Translations under genes and position numbers: made by a program | Notes under the pieces: generated by a model | Told to the model about the DNA's origin: nothing | Database searches by the model: none | What the model saw: only the letters and a program-made list of their open reading frames with translations | Assembly: GCF_025398735.1 (NCBI RefSeq) | Contig: NZ_CP104694.1 | Location: 2,567,001 to 2,631,000 of the forward strand | Direction of reading: 5' to 3' | DNA from: Tahibacter amnicola | GTDB lineage: Bacteria > Pseudomonadota > Gammaproteobacteria > Xanthomonadales > Rhodanobacteraceae | DNA length: 64,000 nucleotides | Part shown: positions 62,696-64,000 of the stretch, in pieces | Layout: each line of letters begins with the position of its first letter | How positions within the stretch are numbered: position 1 is the first letter of the stretch

Positions 62696-63628
62696 ATGTT
62701 GAACGCCGGAACGGTAAACGTTGCGCTGTTTGGTATCTCGCAACGCGAGGAACGCATGATCAATATCGTGCTGTCCCACCAGAAACACAGCACCACGAAT
62801 TTTGTGCCGGTGAAGGCGGCGGGTTCGGCCGACTGCCGGATAGGCCTGATCGACCTGGACGCGCTCAACGCTGAAGAGGCCCGCCGGGAACTGACGGTGC
62901 TGCAGAATGCCGATCCGAATATCAAGATCATCTACGTTTCCAACGATGGCCAGCGTGGCGACGGCATCTATCGCATCGCCCACAAATCGCTGCTGTCGCA
63001 GCTGGTCCTGACGTTGCAGGACATTGCCAAGACCATCGCCACGCAGTCCTCCGTCAGTGCCATCAACACGGCGGCTTCCGCTTCACCGGGCGAGGCGGCC
63101 ACGCCGTCACCGGCTGCACCCGTCCAGGGCTTGCTGCGCGGATCAATCGCCGCTGCGCGCCAGTCGTTGGCGGAACGCGTGACATCGGCCGGTGCCTACG
63201 GCATGGCACCGCTGCAGGCGCTGGTCGTCGATGACAGCGTGACGGTCCGCAACCAGCTTGACGCCGCGCTCAAGGACGTCGGTTTCATCACCGACCTTGC
63301 ATCCAGCGGTGACCAGGCCGCGGCGATGATGGCGAAGAAGCGCTACGACGTCGTATTCCTCGATGTGGTACTGCCGGGTGAAGACGGCTATGCGATCTGC
63401 AAGGCCATCCGTCGTACGCCGGTTGGAAAGTCCCGGCAGGTCGTGATGCTGACCAGCCGCTCGTCACCGTTTGACCGGGCGCGCGGCGCGTTGGCCGGCT
63501 GCAATATGTATCTGGTCAAGCCGCTGTCATTGGACGTCTTCTATGGCGCCGTCGAGAAGGTGGTGGGGAAGATCCAGGCGGGTGCGCGTGCGGCGTTGAT
63601 CGAGGGTGACTACCAGTTCTCCGCCTGA
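62696..63628 (+). CDS. PatA/PilG-type protein with C-terminal receiver domain
   Basis: A 310-residue protein from ATG 62696 (GGGGGAAAT upstream). Residues 1-115 look like a degenerate receiver-like fold (VNVALFGISQREERMINIVL, CRIGLIDLDAL, IKIIYVSNDG), followed by an Ala/Ser/Pro-rich linker. The C-terminal receiver domain (about 178-300) has ALVVDDSVTVRNQLDAAL, phospho-acceptor Asp in VFLDVVLPGEDGY (about residue 222), LTSRSS and VKPLS. The DDS-V-R-N pattern is typical of CheY-like regulators in twitching/chemosensory systems. No output domain is present. Its partner kinase is not in the immediate neighbourhood. Confidence 0.82.
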   Translation: MLNAGTVNVALFGISQREERMINIVLSHQKHSTTNFVPVKAAGSADCRIGLIDLDALNAEEARRELTVLQNADPNIKIIYVSNDGQRGDGIYRIAHKSLLSQLVLTLQDIAKTIATQSSVSAINTAASASPGEAATPSPAAPVQGLLRGSIAAARQSLAERVTSAGAYGMAPLQALVVDDSVTVRNQLDAALKDVGFITDLASSGDQAAAMMAKKRYDVVFLDVVLPGEDGYAICKAIRRTPVGKSRQVVMLTSRSSPFDRARGALAGCNMYLVKPLSLDVFYGAVEKVVGKIQAGARAALIEGDYQFSA

Positions 63629-63660
63629 TCCTTGCACTGACAACGGCCAGTACCAGTAGC

Positions 63661-63697
63661 GCGCGGCGACGTCCTGGAAGGGCGGCGTCGCGCTTTT
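63661..63697 (+). terminator. Rho-independent terminator
   Basis: GCGCGGCGACG (63661-63671) pairs with CGGCGTCGCGC (63683-63693) with one wobble and one mismatch, an 11-base loop, then TTTT (63694-63697). It lies 32 bases after the stop of the receiver gene. Confidence 0.7.
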
Positions 63698-63829
63698 GCG
63701 CGGCCGGGATCTGGCGCTTAGCGCCGGTGGTCGGCGACGGCCGGTCCGGGGGCGGCGCCAGGTGTGATCGCCTTGGCGTCGAGCGCCCATGGGTTGTGCC
63801 ACAATGGGCGTTGGTCACAGGACTTGCCG

Positions 63830-64000
63830 ATGAAGCCACTCGCTCTTGTTTCCCTGCTTTTTGCATCGTCTCTTGCCCATGCAGCGGCCTACCAGTGCAA
63901 ACGACCCGACGGTACCCTGGCATTCCAGGACAAGCCATGTCCCGGCGCGCAGGGTTACGAGATTGAGGTCGACGGCATCCTGACGACGCGCCAGCGCGAA
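63830..64000 (+). CDS. DUF4124-domain exported protein, 3' end outside window
   Basis: The first 57 codons of a protein with a signal peptide (MKPLALVSLLFASSLAHAAA) and the DUF4124 pattern YQCKRPDGTLAFQDKPCPG (Tyr, Cys, then F-x-D-x-P-C), a small periplasmic domain common in gammaproteobacteria. The frame is still open at base 64000. Function unknown. Confidence 0.8.
   Translation, partial: MKPLALVSLLFASSLAHAAAYQCKRPDGTLAFQDKPCPGAQGYEIEVDGILTTRQRE

Noticed and set aside
62167-62874. Plus-strand open frame between the protease and the receiver gene
   Set aside because: Long only because of local GC; no start context, mixed Arg/Cys/Gly composition and it overlaps the better-supported receiver gene.

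Overview
The window is a 64 kb piece of a GC-rich (roughly 65%) chromosome from a gammaproteobacterium, most likely of the Xanthomonadales/Rhodanobacteraceae type (Dokdonella- or Tahibacter-like). That placement is inferred from overall gene style: many signal-peptide-bearing extracellular proteins, delta-60 repeat proteins, DUF4124, hybrid two-component kinases, and a recurring short tag of the form hydrophobic-F-x-[DN]-G-F. No rRNA or tRNA gene, CRISPR array, phage or intact insertion sequence was recognised. Genes at both window edges are cut.

Layout. 1-7.7 kb is mainly secreted hydrolases: an unidentified secreted protein, a GH44-type glycanase, a pectinacetylesterase-family hydrolase and a periplasmic glycerophosphodiester phosphodiesterase, plus small membrane proteins. 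7.9-13.5 kb is signalling: a haem-type (CxxCH) hybrid histidine kinase overlapping a receiver-kinase protein, a small secreted protein and a tandem-receiver regulator. 13.66-14.1 kb is a long leader with an unusual density of perfect helices, starting where a promoter would place the transcript start, ahead of two secreted proteins of unknown function and a transglutaminase-like secreted protein. 18.4-22.6 kb holds a membrane protein, a LysR regulator divergent from a metallo-beta-lactamase-fold hydrolase, and RarD.

22.8-32.6 kb is an accessory island. A 2,839-residue SpvB/FG-GAP/RHS polymorphic toxin ends in an ART-HYD1-like tip and is followed by a tiny two-helix membrane protein (candidate immunity protein). 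The unit sits between two decayed gene fragments (macro domain on the left, DUF4132/DUF7737 C-terminus on the right). A 90-bp palindromic MITE lies at the right edge, flanked by a CTAG duplication that supplies the stop codons of both neighbours.

32.6-43.9 kb has a DUF6064 membrane protein coupled to an aldo/keto reductase, a delta-60 repeat protein, a PI-PLC/beta-gamma-crystallin fusion, an ECF42-type sigma factor with its DGPF (YCII) partner, a frameshifted beta-propeller, an SGL-type propeller and an alpha/beta hydrolase. 44-53.5 kb is bracketed by two divergently oriented paralogues (about 500 residues, one CxxCH each) enclosing a choice-of-anchor J protein, a TPR-sulfotransferase, a frameshifted glycosidase-like gene and a GFA enzyme. 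53.9-64 kb carries another delta-60 repeat protein, a PknB-type kinase with TPRs, a frameshifted Sel1 protein, a subtilisin-type protease, a receiver protein and the start of a DUF4124 protein.

Three otherwise well-conserved genes are each broken by one missing base. This is either recent decay or residual sequencing error, so those entries are annotated as joined pseudogenes.
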